Assembly: GCA_003990745.1 (NCBI GenBank)
Contig: RBNI01000794.1
Location: 1-26,885 of the forward strand
DNA from: Jimgerdemannia flammicorona
Taxonomy: Eukaryota > Mucoromycota > Endogonomycetes > Endogonales > Endogonaceae
DNA length: 26,885 nucleotides
Direction: 5' to 3'
Part shown: piece by piece, positions 9,564-18,184 of the stretch
Layout: every line of letters starts with the position of its first letter
Position numbering within the stretch: position 1 is the stretch's first letter
Notes under the pieces: model-generated
The model's input: only the letters and a program-made list of their open reading frames with translations
Databases searched by the model: none
Told to the model about the DNA's origin: nothing
Translations under genes and position numbers: made by a program

Positions 9564-10386
9564 ATGACCACCCTACTCATTCAGTGGGGGAAACATAAGT
9601 TCCACGTTGACTTCACGGGGTACGAGAGAGTCGAAGAAAAGGGATTTGAGGCCATTACGCTGGCCATGTTGAAGGAGAGATGCAAGGATGTTACCAGCGT
9701 ACCAATTAATGCGATGAAGTTGTTGCATTCGGGTGGTAGGTGTTTCCCAGTGGTGTTTTGATGTGTAGGCTTATGCTTACGAGGCTTCCTTTTTCTTACT
9801 CGTGTTATACCATTGCTTCACGTCAGCCATCATGAAAGATGACACCGCTCCGCTCTCCAGCTTTGGCCTCCACCCGAACGCAAAGATCATACTTATGGGC
9901 ACCAAACCCGACGTACGTACTCCCTAAGCACCCTTTCATATCTTTCCCCTCCTCTCCGTACCTCCCTAACAACCCCACATCCCCTCCAAACAGGACCAGG
10001 AAGTCCTAACGACCACAACTACGGGTAACCCAGAAGAGCATGCCCTCTTGACCCGAATTTCCGCGACGCTCTCCAAAGCGACGACGGTCCTCCTCCCGCA
10101 AATCGACACCTATGAACAGGCAGCATTGAACTCCCCACCCGTGACGGACACCGTAGCGCGCAAGCGTCTGACGGACACGCACAACATGTTGTCGGAACAG
10201 CTGATGCAGCTATTGTTGCAGCTGGACGGGATCGCGTTTGCGCCCGAGTTCGAGGCTGCTAGGCAGAAGAGGAGAGAGGCCGTTAGGACTGTCCAAGGGT
10301 TCCTTGATAGGCTCGATAGGATTACGGCTGCGTTGAAGAGTGGGGGAGCGCCGGCGCAGGCGCAGGGAGGTGAGGGGGTTGTGTGA
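9564..10386 (+). CDS. ubiquitin-like plus BAG-domain co-chaperone (BAG1-type)
   Basis: Three exons, 9564-9735, 9827-9912 and 9994-10386, give 216 aa. The ATG is chosen because the frame upstream has only a GTG, and the ATG has G at -3. Residues 1-86 resemble a ubiquitin-like fold; PLSSFGLHPNAKIILMGTKPD is the typical end of BAG1-type UBLs. Residues about 100-200 are a long helical region with the BAG signature, ending in VRTVQGFLDRLDRI. BAG domains bind the Hsp70 nucleotide-binding domain and speed nucleotide exchange, while the UBL can dock on the proteasome. The layout is like animal BAG1 and fission-yeast Bag101. No membrane segment is present, unlike yeast Snl1. A short Gly/Ala/Gln tail ends the protein. 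It converges on the F-box gene. Confidence 0.88.
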
Positions 10387-10733
10387 AGGTGGTAAATGGA
10401 TCGGAAAGAATACGGGCGTTTTTCGCTCTTACTTTTTTTTTTTTCTTTTTTTTCTTTCAAGAATTGGCATGTAATGGATGGATCAGTGTGAGTCGCGCCG
10501 CGTGATTCGTCGCGGAGTTGATTTATAGAGGACGAGGACAAGAACCGACTTTGTTTTCTTTTTCGTTCATTTCAACCCCGATGGTTTGCGTGGCCCCAAA
10601 ACGGGAATAGGTGGTATTTACAGAAAATGCGGTGGGAAGTAATAAGCGATATGTGGCGCATGTTTTGAGCAGGATGCTATGATATCCGGTGCTATACTGT
10701 GTATCCACCTTTCGATGTCTATGGAATACATGA

Positions 10734-10769
<36 letters not shown>

Positions 10770-10928
10770 CCTTTCCTACCAATGATGATGATAATAATGT
10801 TCTAAATGACGCCTACATCATAAAAATACATCGCATACGCGGCATATTTTGTGTGCATCTACTCAAATGTATGGTACGGTACCAGCTGAGCTTTGTGATA
10901 CAGGTCCTACCCAACCTCTACCCAACCT
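10387..10928. other. convergent intergenic region with 32-A run
   Basis: 3' flank shared by the UBL-BAG gene (plus) and the F-box gene (minus). It contains T-rich runs at about 10432-10457 and an uninterrupted A32 at 10735-10766. The sequence TACCCAACCT is repeated near 10907-10928. No gene is supported. Confidence 0.55.
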
Positions 10929-12221
10929 TTACGCCACCACCCTCTGAAACCTCCCCCCCGTCCCCCCAAAGAATCCCGCGCCAGCCAGCCTAGCCCTGAA
11001 CTCCATCTGGACGACCAGGTGCTCGGGCACGCCCAACACGCGCAGCCTAGACGCCGCATACACGATGCGCCACAGGAACCCCGAGCTAACCCCGTGTGAT
11101 CCGCGTGTGAGGTCGAGGACGCGAAGGTCTGGCCACAACCCATCCGTCTCACCTTCGGAGATCGGTACGTCCGTGATCCCGCCACATCCCGCCAGCACGA
11201 TTTCCTGCAGCCCCGGCAAGTGCCGCGCAAGGAGCGCGAGGAACCTTGAGTCGAGCAGCGTGTGGCCCGTCAAATCGATGACGCGGATGCTCTTGCACGA
11301 TCTGACAAGGCTTGTCAGCAGACGCGGGGTTGTCGCGCCTGGCGGCGTATATCCCGGTGCCGGGGGTGAGGAGTACATGTCGGGTAAGCATAAAGTTTGT
11401 AGGTTCGGGCAAGAGGACGCGATAGCGTTTAAGAGCGGGTCCGGTCCGTCGTCTGAGCATGGTAGGCCCTGGAGCGCGAAGTGGCGGAGGTGTGGGAGAC
11501 GGCGGAGGAGTTTGGCAAGCAGGTGGATCGGGCATGGCGTTGTGTATGTTGGGAGGCGGAGGGTAAGTGTTTCAAGCGTCGCGGCGAGGGTTGTCAGTGC
11601 GGGGAGGTGGCCCGGAGTTAGGGTGTGCGGGGTGGTGAGGTGCAAGTGCAGTGGGTGCAGGTGCGTAAGAAGGGAGTGGAGGTCGGACGGGAGGTAGGTT
11701 GTGTGGAGGTGCAGGGTTTGGGTGTGGGCTGAAGCAAGAGAGAGAGCGAGAAGGAAGTCGGAGGTGTGGGTGGGGGGGAGGATTGCGGAATGGAGTTCTA
11801 GGGTTTGGAGGCGGAGTGTGTGGAGGAGGAGGAGGGTGGCGGCTGCGAACGGTGTGTTGAACCCGTCGAGGTCGATTGCGTGAGTTGGATCGAGAATTAG
11901 CCTGTCTACACCTTGAACGACGCTTCTTGCTGACAATCCCGCGCGCTCGGCCTCCTCGACGATCCCCGCCAGTCTCACAACGTCCTCCACACGCCACCCG
12001 CTTTCCAGATCCAACACATACCACTTACGCTTCTGTAGCAACGCCAGGCCCACAGCGCGCCAGGATCTGCAAGCCAGCGATGCGGATAGGAGATCAATAT
12101 CAGATGCGGAGGGTCCAAGGCTGCGGGAGGTATCTGGGGGAACGAGGGAGCTGAGGATTTGAAAAAGGATTTCCGAGGGGAGGTAAGGCGAGGTTGAACG
12201 TTTGAGGAGGGTCGAGGGCAT
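10929..12221 (-). CDS. F-box protein with leucine-rich repeats
   Basis: A single-exon 430-aa minus-strand frame with an ATG at 12221 (A at -3). Residues 12-65 form an F-box: YLPSEILFQILSSLV, then a longer than usual loop, then LACRSWRAVGLALL. This helix trio normally binds Skp1 and places the protein in an SCF ubiquitin ligase as substrate receptor. From about residue 100 on, leucine-rich segments recur at 20-30-residue spacing (LQTLELHSA, LETLTLRLP, LRHFALQGLP, LQTLCLPDM, IRVIDLTG, LQEIVLAGC, LRVLDLT), forming an irregular LRR substrate domain like many fungal F-box proteins. The Cys and Asn positions of canonical LRRs are only partly kept, as in AGCGGITD. The substrate is unknown. It is divergent from the TMEM19-like gene. 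Confidence 0.85.
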   Translation of the reverse strand: MPSTLLKRSTSPYLPSEILFQILSSLVPPDTSRSLGPSASDIDLLSASLACRSWRAVGLALLQKRKWYVLDLESGWRVEDVVRLAGIVEEAERAGLSARSVVQGVDRLILDPTHAIDLDGFNTPFAAATLLLLHTLRLQTLELHSAILPPTHTSDFLLALSLASAHTQTLHLHTTYLPSDLHSLLTHLHPLHLHLTTPHTLTPGHLPALTTLAATLETLTLRLPTYTTPCPIHLLAKLLRRLPHLRHFALQGLPCSDDGPDPLLNAIASSCPNLQTLCLPDMYSSPPAPGYTPPGATTPRLLTSLVRSCKSIRVIDLTGHTLLDSRFLALLARHLPGLQEIVLAGCGGITDVPISEGETDGLWPDLRVLDLTRGSHGVSSGFLWRIVYAASRLRVLGVPEHLVVQMEFRARLAGAGFFGGTGGRFQRVVA

Positions 12222-12489
12222 TTTTTCTGGTATGAAAGCGGTGTATGGATCGAGTCGATTTCGGGGGTGTTAAATAGAGCGAAGGCATACAGAACAGGGA
12301 GATCATACGATGGACCTCGGCTGATCATACGATGGACCTCCGCTCGAAAAGCAGCCACGGTATATACGTCATCGCCCTCCTCTCCAAAGCCACCGCATTA
12401 ACTCGAAATCCCGAAATAGTCTCCCCTGGATACCTGTGACCTGTTGATCTGTTGACCCGTGGAGTCGCCACCCAACGTCCAACATAACA
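12222..12489. promoter_or_regulatory. shared divergent promoter, F-box gene / TMEM19-like gene
   Basis: Only 268 bp separate the two start codons. A TATA-like CTATTTAA on the minus strand at 12277-12270 lies about 50 nt before the F-box ATG. TATATACGTCAT at 12361-12372 lies on the plus strand about 124 nt before the TMEM19 ATG and contains a CRE-like half site. The 22-bp duplication sits between them. Confidence 0.45.
12301..12344 (+). repeat. 22-bp tandem duplication in the divergent promoter
   Basis: Two adjacent 22-bp units, 12301-12322 and 12323-12344, differ at one position (CGG versus CCG near the end). The core GATCATACGATGGACCTC is identical in both. The element is a candidate duplicated factor-binding site serving either or both flanking genes. 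Confidence 0.9.
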
Positions 12490-13648
12490 ATGCACATCCT
12501 CCTTGCCCTGGCCTGCGCCGTTGGCTTAGTCGTCTACAGCCTGCGCAAGAAGTCGCTATCCCCCTCTGGTGCCGCCGGTGCATTCGTCCTCGGCCTCATC
12601 ACCTTCTCTGCACACCTCTTCGCCTTCACTGCCGCCCTCATGGTTTTCTTCCTCACCAGCTCCAAGCTGACAAAGGTATGTTGTGGTTTTTTCTGCGTCT
12701 GCATTTTTTTGGGAAATACGCGCGAGAACACAACATGACCCAAACCTCCAACTCTCGCCCGCTCACGCCCTAGTTCAAAGCGGACCGCAAGCGGCAGCTG
12801 GAGGACTCGTACCTGGAGGGCGGGCAGCGAGACATCATCCAGGTCCTGTGTAACGGGCTGACGGCCGCGGTTGTTTTGGTGGTGTATAGAGTGTGGTTTG
12901 GAAACGGGGAGTTGGCGTGCTTTGAGGATGAGCGGTGGGCGCGCGCGTTGGTCTGGGCGTACGTCGGGTAAGTTTTTTGAAGGGGAGTTTAGTGAGTCGG
13001 TGTCAAAGAGCCGAAACGGTACACACCGCCTTGCTTACCTTCACAACTGCGCCGCCCAAAATCCAGTCATTATGCCGCCTGCAACGGCGATACCGTAGGT
13101 CCCCTCCTCTCCCTCACCTCATTTGCACTTGCCCTCCTCCCACTTTTTAATCACCTCCACTCCCTTCTCAGTGGTCCAGCGAGTTGGGCATCTTGAACAC
13201 ACAACCGCCCTACCTGATCACGACCTTTCGGCAGGTCCCCCCGGGCACAAACGGCGCCGTCAGTCCTCTAGGTCTGGCAGCCTCGCTCGTGGGCGGACTC
13301 GTCGTCGGCGCCTCCGCCGCCCTCGTCCTCGCCACGGAGACACCGTGCTCGGGGTACGGGGAATTGGCGCTAGTGATTGTTGGGGCTGTAGGCGGGTTGG
13401 GCGGGTCGTTGGTAGGTTGCGGGTGGGTTTGATTATGCGGTTGCGAGTGGACAAGACATTTAATTAAAAATTATAATAATACGCAGCTCGATTCCATCCT
13501 TGGCGCAACCATCGAGCAAACCCTCTACTCCCCCACCAAGGGCAAGATCGTCTCTGGACACCATTCCCCCACTTCCACCGAAAAGACCGACGATGAGGTG
13601 AAAGTCGTCAGCGGTCTGAACCTTCTATCCGGGAATCAGGTCCGTCAC

Positions 13649-13682
<34 letters not shown>

Positions 13683-13809
13683 CTTTGCTACCCCTCCGTT
13701 TACGCCGTCGACCCGCCTCTCATCCCTTTGCTACATCTTGCAGATTAACTTTCTTTCCTCCTTCGTTACCGCCGTGGTTGCCGGCGCGGCAGCGTGGTGG
13801 TCGTATTGA
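12490..13809 (+). CDS. TMEM19 / DUF92-family integral membrane protein, six exons
   Basis: Exons 12490-12675, 12774-12967, 13067-13094 (28 nt), 13172-13411, 13487-13639 and 13744-13809 join in frame to 288 aa. The family signature [15 protein letters not shown] spans exons 2 to 4, and [20 protein letters not shown] follows; both fit TMEM19/DUF92. About six or seven hydrophobic segments are visible: 1-18, about 28-58, about 87-105, the stretch before HYAACNGD, two Gly/Ala-rich helices in exon 4, and the C-terminal [19 protein letters not shown]. Family members include plant VTE6, a phytyl-phosphate kinase of plastids; the fungal substrate is not known and a prenyl or polyprenyl-phosphate role would be a guess. 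Human TMEM19 is 336 aa, so this is slightly short. The hydrophilic insert [11 protein letters not shown] in exon 5 looks lineage-specific. Intron 5 contains T30 at 13653-13682. Confidence 0.87.
13653..13682 (+). repeat. T30 homopolymer in intron 5 of the TMEM19-like gene
   Basis: An uninterrupted run of 30 T lies 13 nt after the donor and about 60 nt before the acceptor. It can serve as polypyrimidine tract but is far longer than needed and is likely length-variable. Confidence 0.9.
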
Positions 13810-14474
13810 GATGGGCGGTGTGGCGCGTGCGCAGGTGTGTGCGGTCGGATTTGATGGGTGATCTCGACGCCTTGGCGGGATGGAGTATGAGGCACGGAGC
13901 TTGGGGCATTAGGATGTGTATCTAATTATTTTTCGCTTTATTTGCTGGTATTCCAGTTCGCTTTTTGGTCCTAGTTAGAATCGTCGCGTCTCGGGAAATA
14001 GTTACGGACAAAATAAAACTATCTGCGTCTCGCGAGACAGCATATAACAGGATTGATGCGTATGGTCGTTGATACCTGTGTTTGTTTGTGTAATACAGAA
14101 CAACAACCCAACTTAAAAGGCAGGGATGGGAACGAAGGCAAGGGACAAGGTGATTTGCCTCGCCCCAAACTCGAAGCCCAAACACCGCCTCAACCGGGGT
14201 TCAACAAGAGATAATGCCAAACCCAGCCGAAGACCTGTTGCATCAACTCAACACTTTGCCATGAGGAAACCGGGTATAAGGAGGGCCGTCGACGCATTTT
14301 GCTCTGTGATGTTGAAACAAGCGGGACACTCGAGTGGGGTGTGCACGTGCGACAGGCAGCTGGCGAGAAACCTTGCCGAACGGAACTTATTGGACGAGCG
14401 CAAAGGGACGATGGATCGATCGCCGACTCAAACACGTTACCCCAATTTGGAGTATCCGCTAGCAGCATCTAGTC
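13810..14474. other. 3' flank without a recognised gene
   Basis: CpG is present and composition resembles the genic half. One plus-strand frame of about 130 codons (14126-14521) runs into the A26 run and shows no domain or splice partner, so I do not call it. The stretch ends in A26 at 14475-14500, which could be the tail of an unrecognised retroposed sequence. Confidence 0.45.
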
Positions 14475-14520
14475 AAAAAAAAAAAAAAAAAAAAAAAAAA
14501 CGCTTCCTTCACGACGATTA

Positions 14521-14700
14521 AACGCAGAACGGCAGAACGATGACGATGCAGAATAATGATTAAATTCCGAACGGACAATTAGACACAGAAAGACGATTAA
14601 CCGCAAACGATAAATGGACAGCCAAACACCGATGGACATGGACCGGCCGAATGACAATAGACCGCAGAATGACGAATGAACCGCAGAATGACAATGAACC
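14521..14700 (+). repeat. degenerate short-motif repeat (CGCAGAAYGRC-like)
   Basis: The words CGCAGAA, CGAACGGA, GACGATTAA and ACCGCAGAATGAC recur many times over 180 bp directly after the A26 run. The clearest pair is ACCGCAGAATGAC at 14661-14673 and 14679-14692, each followed by (G)AATGAACC-like sequence. It is the last CpG-bearing block before the CpG-poor region. Confidence 0.6.
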
Positions 14701-14709
14701 ACTGAAGAA

Positions 14710-15433
14710 TTCTAGAGTTTTTGGCAAACTTCGTCAGCTTGCAGTGGGGGGGGGGTGCATTCTCAGCTAGCGGTGGTTTGCCATTCCAGAAGGATGTGTG
14801 GAATTACATTTACTTGGCGTTGTCATGTGACAGACATAGCTGAAGAATTGACTAGATGTTGATCTCTTTTAGCAGATATCCAAGCCAGGGCTCTCAGGGC
14901 TTAATAAAAGGTAAGTCTCCTCTAGCACTGTCTGGCAGTATGAGGTTCTGAGTCAAGAGTTCACACAACTATATACTTGTATTACATCAGGGTATATTAG
15001 ATATAATATTTCTCTATCTATATAGATAACAATATTACTCTGGTGATGTTCTACATTTTAGAAAAAAAGACCCTACTTGAGAGAGCAGCAGAGATATCTA
15101 GTATGATCTCATCTATGGCTTCAGAGTTCTATTTATGACTAATATGGTAGTCTTATTCTAACTATATAATCTTTATAGTACTATTGTCTTTAAAAAGAAC
15201 TTGGACACAACTATTATTATACTTATAACAGATAATAGACTTATTATAGTCTGAAACTAGTGAGTGAGGCAGTTTTGTGAGAGGTAGGCAGTTGAGATGC
15301 ATTTTTTTTAGCATTAGTTTAGCCTTTTTACTAGGCTCTACTGATCTCTTAATCCTGCTATAGAATACTATTAGTATAGTACTTTTATATAGAGTCAGAG
15401 TATCTATGGAACCCAAATTCATACTGAATTCTA
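14710..15433. other. AT-rich non-coding stretch at the left edge of the transposon block
   Basis: Base composition shifts to AT-rich and the last CpGs of this side occur near 14,775 and 14,816. A G10 run starts near 14746. A minus-strand frame of 86 codons at 15162-15422 has no recognisable domain. This could be the 3' end of the hAT-related element to the right, but I cannot identify a terminal inverted repeat. Confidence 0.45.
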
Positions 15434-16170
15434 ACTACTTAAAGCTACTTCTTATAGTGAGTGATAGGGCTACAAATTCTACAAGCTTTCTTCAGTTGTG
15501 GGCTCTAGTACTGGCTACTTAGAATTACTCTTTATAGTAAGTAGAGACCTATAAATTCTATATATATACTCTCTCTGTCAATTCTTTTTTTTTTACCTTT
15601 CAGCTGCTTGAGATTACTCCTTATAGCAGATGAAGGACTATAAATTCTATATACTCTCTCTGTTAATTTTTCTTTTTTATCTTCTAGTTACTTGAGATTG
15701 CTCTTTATAATAGATAGAGAGCTACAAATTCTGTATACTCCCTCTGTCAATTCTTCTTTTTTTTATCTTTCAGCTACTTGAAGTTACTTCTCACAATAAG
15801 CAGAGGATTACAAATTCTGTACTCTCTCTGCTGATTCTCCTTTTTATCTTCTGACTACTTGAAATTACTCTTTATAGTAAACAGAGGACTATAAATTATA
15901 TATATATACTCTCTCTGATTATTTTTCTTTTATTCTTCTAGCTACTTAAGATTACTCCTAACAATAAGTAAAGAGCTACAAATTCTCTATACTCTCTCTG
16001 CTAATTCTCATTTTTCTTCTAACACTAACTGCTTAGAGTTGCTCCTTATAGTAGATAGAGAACTATACTCTCTCTGCTAAAATCTTTTTTTTACTTTTCA
16101 GCTGTTTGAGATTATTCCTCACAACAGATAAAGAACTGTAAATTCTACTCAATTTTTTTGTACTTCTCAA
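15434..16170 (+). repeat. ~85-bp tandem array, about nine degenerate units
   Basis: Units start near 15434, 15514, 15603, 15687, 15773, 15854, 15941, 16028 and 16101 (spacing 73-89 bp). Each begins GCTACTTGAGATTACTC, continues TTATAGTA..AGAGRACTA, AAATTCT and TACTCTCTCTG, and ends in a T-rich tract closing with CTTCTAG or CTTTCAG. The tract plus YAG resembles a 3' splice site in nearly every unit. Units are roughly 75-85% alike by eye. The array lies on the 3' side of the antisense hAT transposase remnant and may be its subterminal region. Confidence 0.85.
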
Positions 16171-16239
16171 TTTGCCAAAACTATATTTTCCTAAAGAAAC
16201 TTAACTAAAAATAATTTATTCTATATTAATTACATAAAT

Positions 16240-17160
16240 CAGCAGCTTATATTCCACTAAGACTTTAAATACATATATATAAGTCCAGATTGTCTCAATA
16301 TTAAGTATATATCTCTTAGGAGAAATAAGGTCCTTCTCACTAGAGAACACTCTCTCAATTAAAGTACTGGTAGTAGAAATGACCAGATAGTTCCATACTA
16401 TACTACTTAGGTTAGAGAAGTCTATCTGTCATATCTATAGTTATATACTTCTAAGATAAATAATAGTTAAAGACTGTTAGCTCAATCTCACTAACTATCT
16501 ATAAGAAGATAATCTACCTTTCACCAGTTGAGTATCTTTATATCCTCCAGCAGAATTATCTAGTTGCTAAATAGATAAATAGTTAATTTATTTATTAATT
16601 AGAGTACTTCTCTTAATTGTTCTCTCTTTCTTTTTCTACTATTATGATAAATATATAATAAAAGAGTTCTTTTAATATATTTGACCAGACTTTGGCTGAA
16701 ACCTTATAGTAGTATATAGTTCTTCTAGTATATTTTGATTATAGTCTACTTTGCTTCTTTAATATACTACTGCTCCTAGCTCTAATCTTTATAGTATTAG
16801 AACTTCAAGTATAAATCCAACACTATAAGTTTGGTAGAGAGTTTTTTTTTTTTGGAAGAAAAGAGTAATAATGCAGGCTTATCAATATTAATTGAGAAAA
16901 TAATAGTATTTGTTTTAGAGAAGTATTTTCTAAGCTTGCTTAAGGTAGCCTCTACAGTATATATATCTCTAAATCAGACTTAGTTAAAATTCATTACTGT
17001 TCTCTAGCTTATTCTCTAGTCAGTCAATTAAGAGATTATATACTGAAATTATAGAGCTTATTATTAGAGTGACTTGTTTGACTATTTTCTTTAAATATTT
17101 ATCAAAATACTGATAGGTAAAAATGGTAAATAGTTACAATACTATATAAGAGAGGAGGGG
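16240..17160 (-). pseudogene. hAT-superfamily transposase remnant, C-terminal half
   Basis: Read on the minus strand, 16,900-17,110 gives VYNLLID*LENKL and, further on, EATLSKLRKYFSKTN, the usual approach to the hAT C-terminus. 16,511-16,550 gives ILNW*K, where the family has L-x-WW-K, so the second Trp is now TGA. 16,423-16,240 gives the hAT dimerisation block: FSNLSSIVWNYLVISTTS, then ERVFSSEKDLISPKR, then an ETIW helix. Several stops and at least one frame change make it non-functional. The catalytic N-terminal part (BED finger, first Asp motifs) is missing; the frame is cut near 17,165, where LINE sequence begins. Stops at Trp (TGG to TGA) fit C-to-T damage. Confidence 0.75.
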
Positions 17161-17171
17161 GATAGCATACA

Positions 17172-18101
17172 ATATCTTTCTCTAATACTATTCAGGTTAC
17201 ACAACCTTTAAAAAGTACTTATAATATCGTTTTTGGAGAAAAAAGACTAGCAATATAACAACTGATAGGCAATCTAAGATATGTACTAGGCAAGGTGACT
17301 CAAGCATATTTGACTGGCAGTATGTAGGGAGGGGCTCTGGCCTGGGGGAAAATATGAGGGATCTGTTAGTAGGAGAATATAGAAGGAGAGGAAGTAGTGG
17401 TAGAGAACAGGGGTCAGAGAGAGTGAGCTTTATAGAGATAGTAAAGAGAAGGCAGCAGACATCTGGGCTAGAGAGCTGGTAAGGAGATAAGAAAGGTGAC
17501 AGTATATAGGGGAGTAGTCTTTAGCAGTGGGGGCAGTGGAGCTAAGGGTATAGTGGCTGGGGTGAATATAATGGCTGATGGCAATGAGACTGCCAATCTG
17601 GAAAAAAATCCAGATGTAACTGCTGATGGCAAGGCTGAGAGGTTGGAGCTTGGACAGCAGGGGGATTTGACAGATAGTGTAATGGGTCTGGCAGTGGCCC
17701 CATTACTCAAGAAGTTGATTTTGGAGTTCACAGTTACTTTGTACTTCTGGGGCCTAGCAGTAACAGTGAAAATAGTACTGGAGCTAATTGCTAAGCAGGT
17801 GGCTGGAGTGATATTAGTAAAGTTTCTAAAGGGATTAGAGAGAGTGGAGGTGGGCTTTGAGGAGGCCGGGCCTTTAGAGAAGGTGCTGAAGATGGGAATA
17901 ACTGTTGGGGAGATATATATTCTAATGGTATATTGCCTGAGATGAGATTCCAGAGTAGTATAACTGCTGGTAAGAGGAGTGCCTACAGTAATGGTGGTGG
18001 AGATGAGAAGGAGAGTTGAGGAGGTCATGGCTGAGTATGGGGAGGTAGTGGATATTAGATTCAGAGTCTGGAAAGAGACCTCTTTTAGGCAAGTCATCAT
18101 T
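17172..18101 (+). mobile_element. older LINE copy, 5' fragment (ORF1 start region)
   Basis: This 930-bp segment is a diverged copy of the 930 bp that follow it: for example TTTTGGAGAA at 17231 matches 18161 at a constant offset of 930. It carries the 5' leader and the beginning of ORF1. The start codon equivalent to the ATG at 18185 has become ATA at 17255. The best-preserved frame, 17496-17945, gives a 149-aa piece of ORF1. Similarity to the next segment stops near 18090. I read it as the 5' part of an older LINE split by a younger insertion of the same family; a simple tandem duplication is the alternative. Confidence 0.7.
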
Positions 18102-18184
18102 CTATCTTTCTCCAGTATCATTCGGGTTATATACCCTTTGGAAAGTACTTACAACATCATTTTTGGAGAAAAGAAACTAGCAAC

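Noticed and set aside
14126..14521. 131-codon plus-strand frame
   Set aside because: It reads through the A26 run as poly-Lys, has no domain, and has no plausible intron structure.
14742..14820. CAGTGG followed by G-run as a hAT terminal inverted repeat
   Set aside because: The start resembles hAT ends (CAGTG), but no inverted partner was found to the right, so I do not call it.
15434..16170. possible CRISPR array
   Set aside because: Whole units are repeated without unique spacers, the repeats are degenerate, and the genome is eukaryotic.
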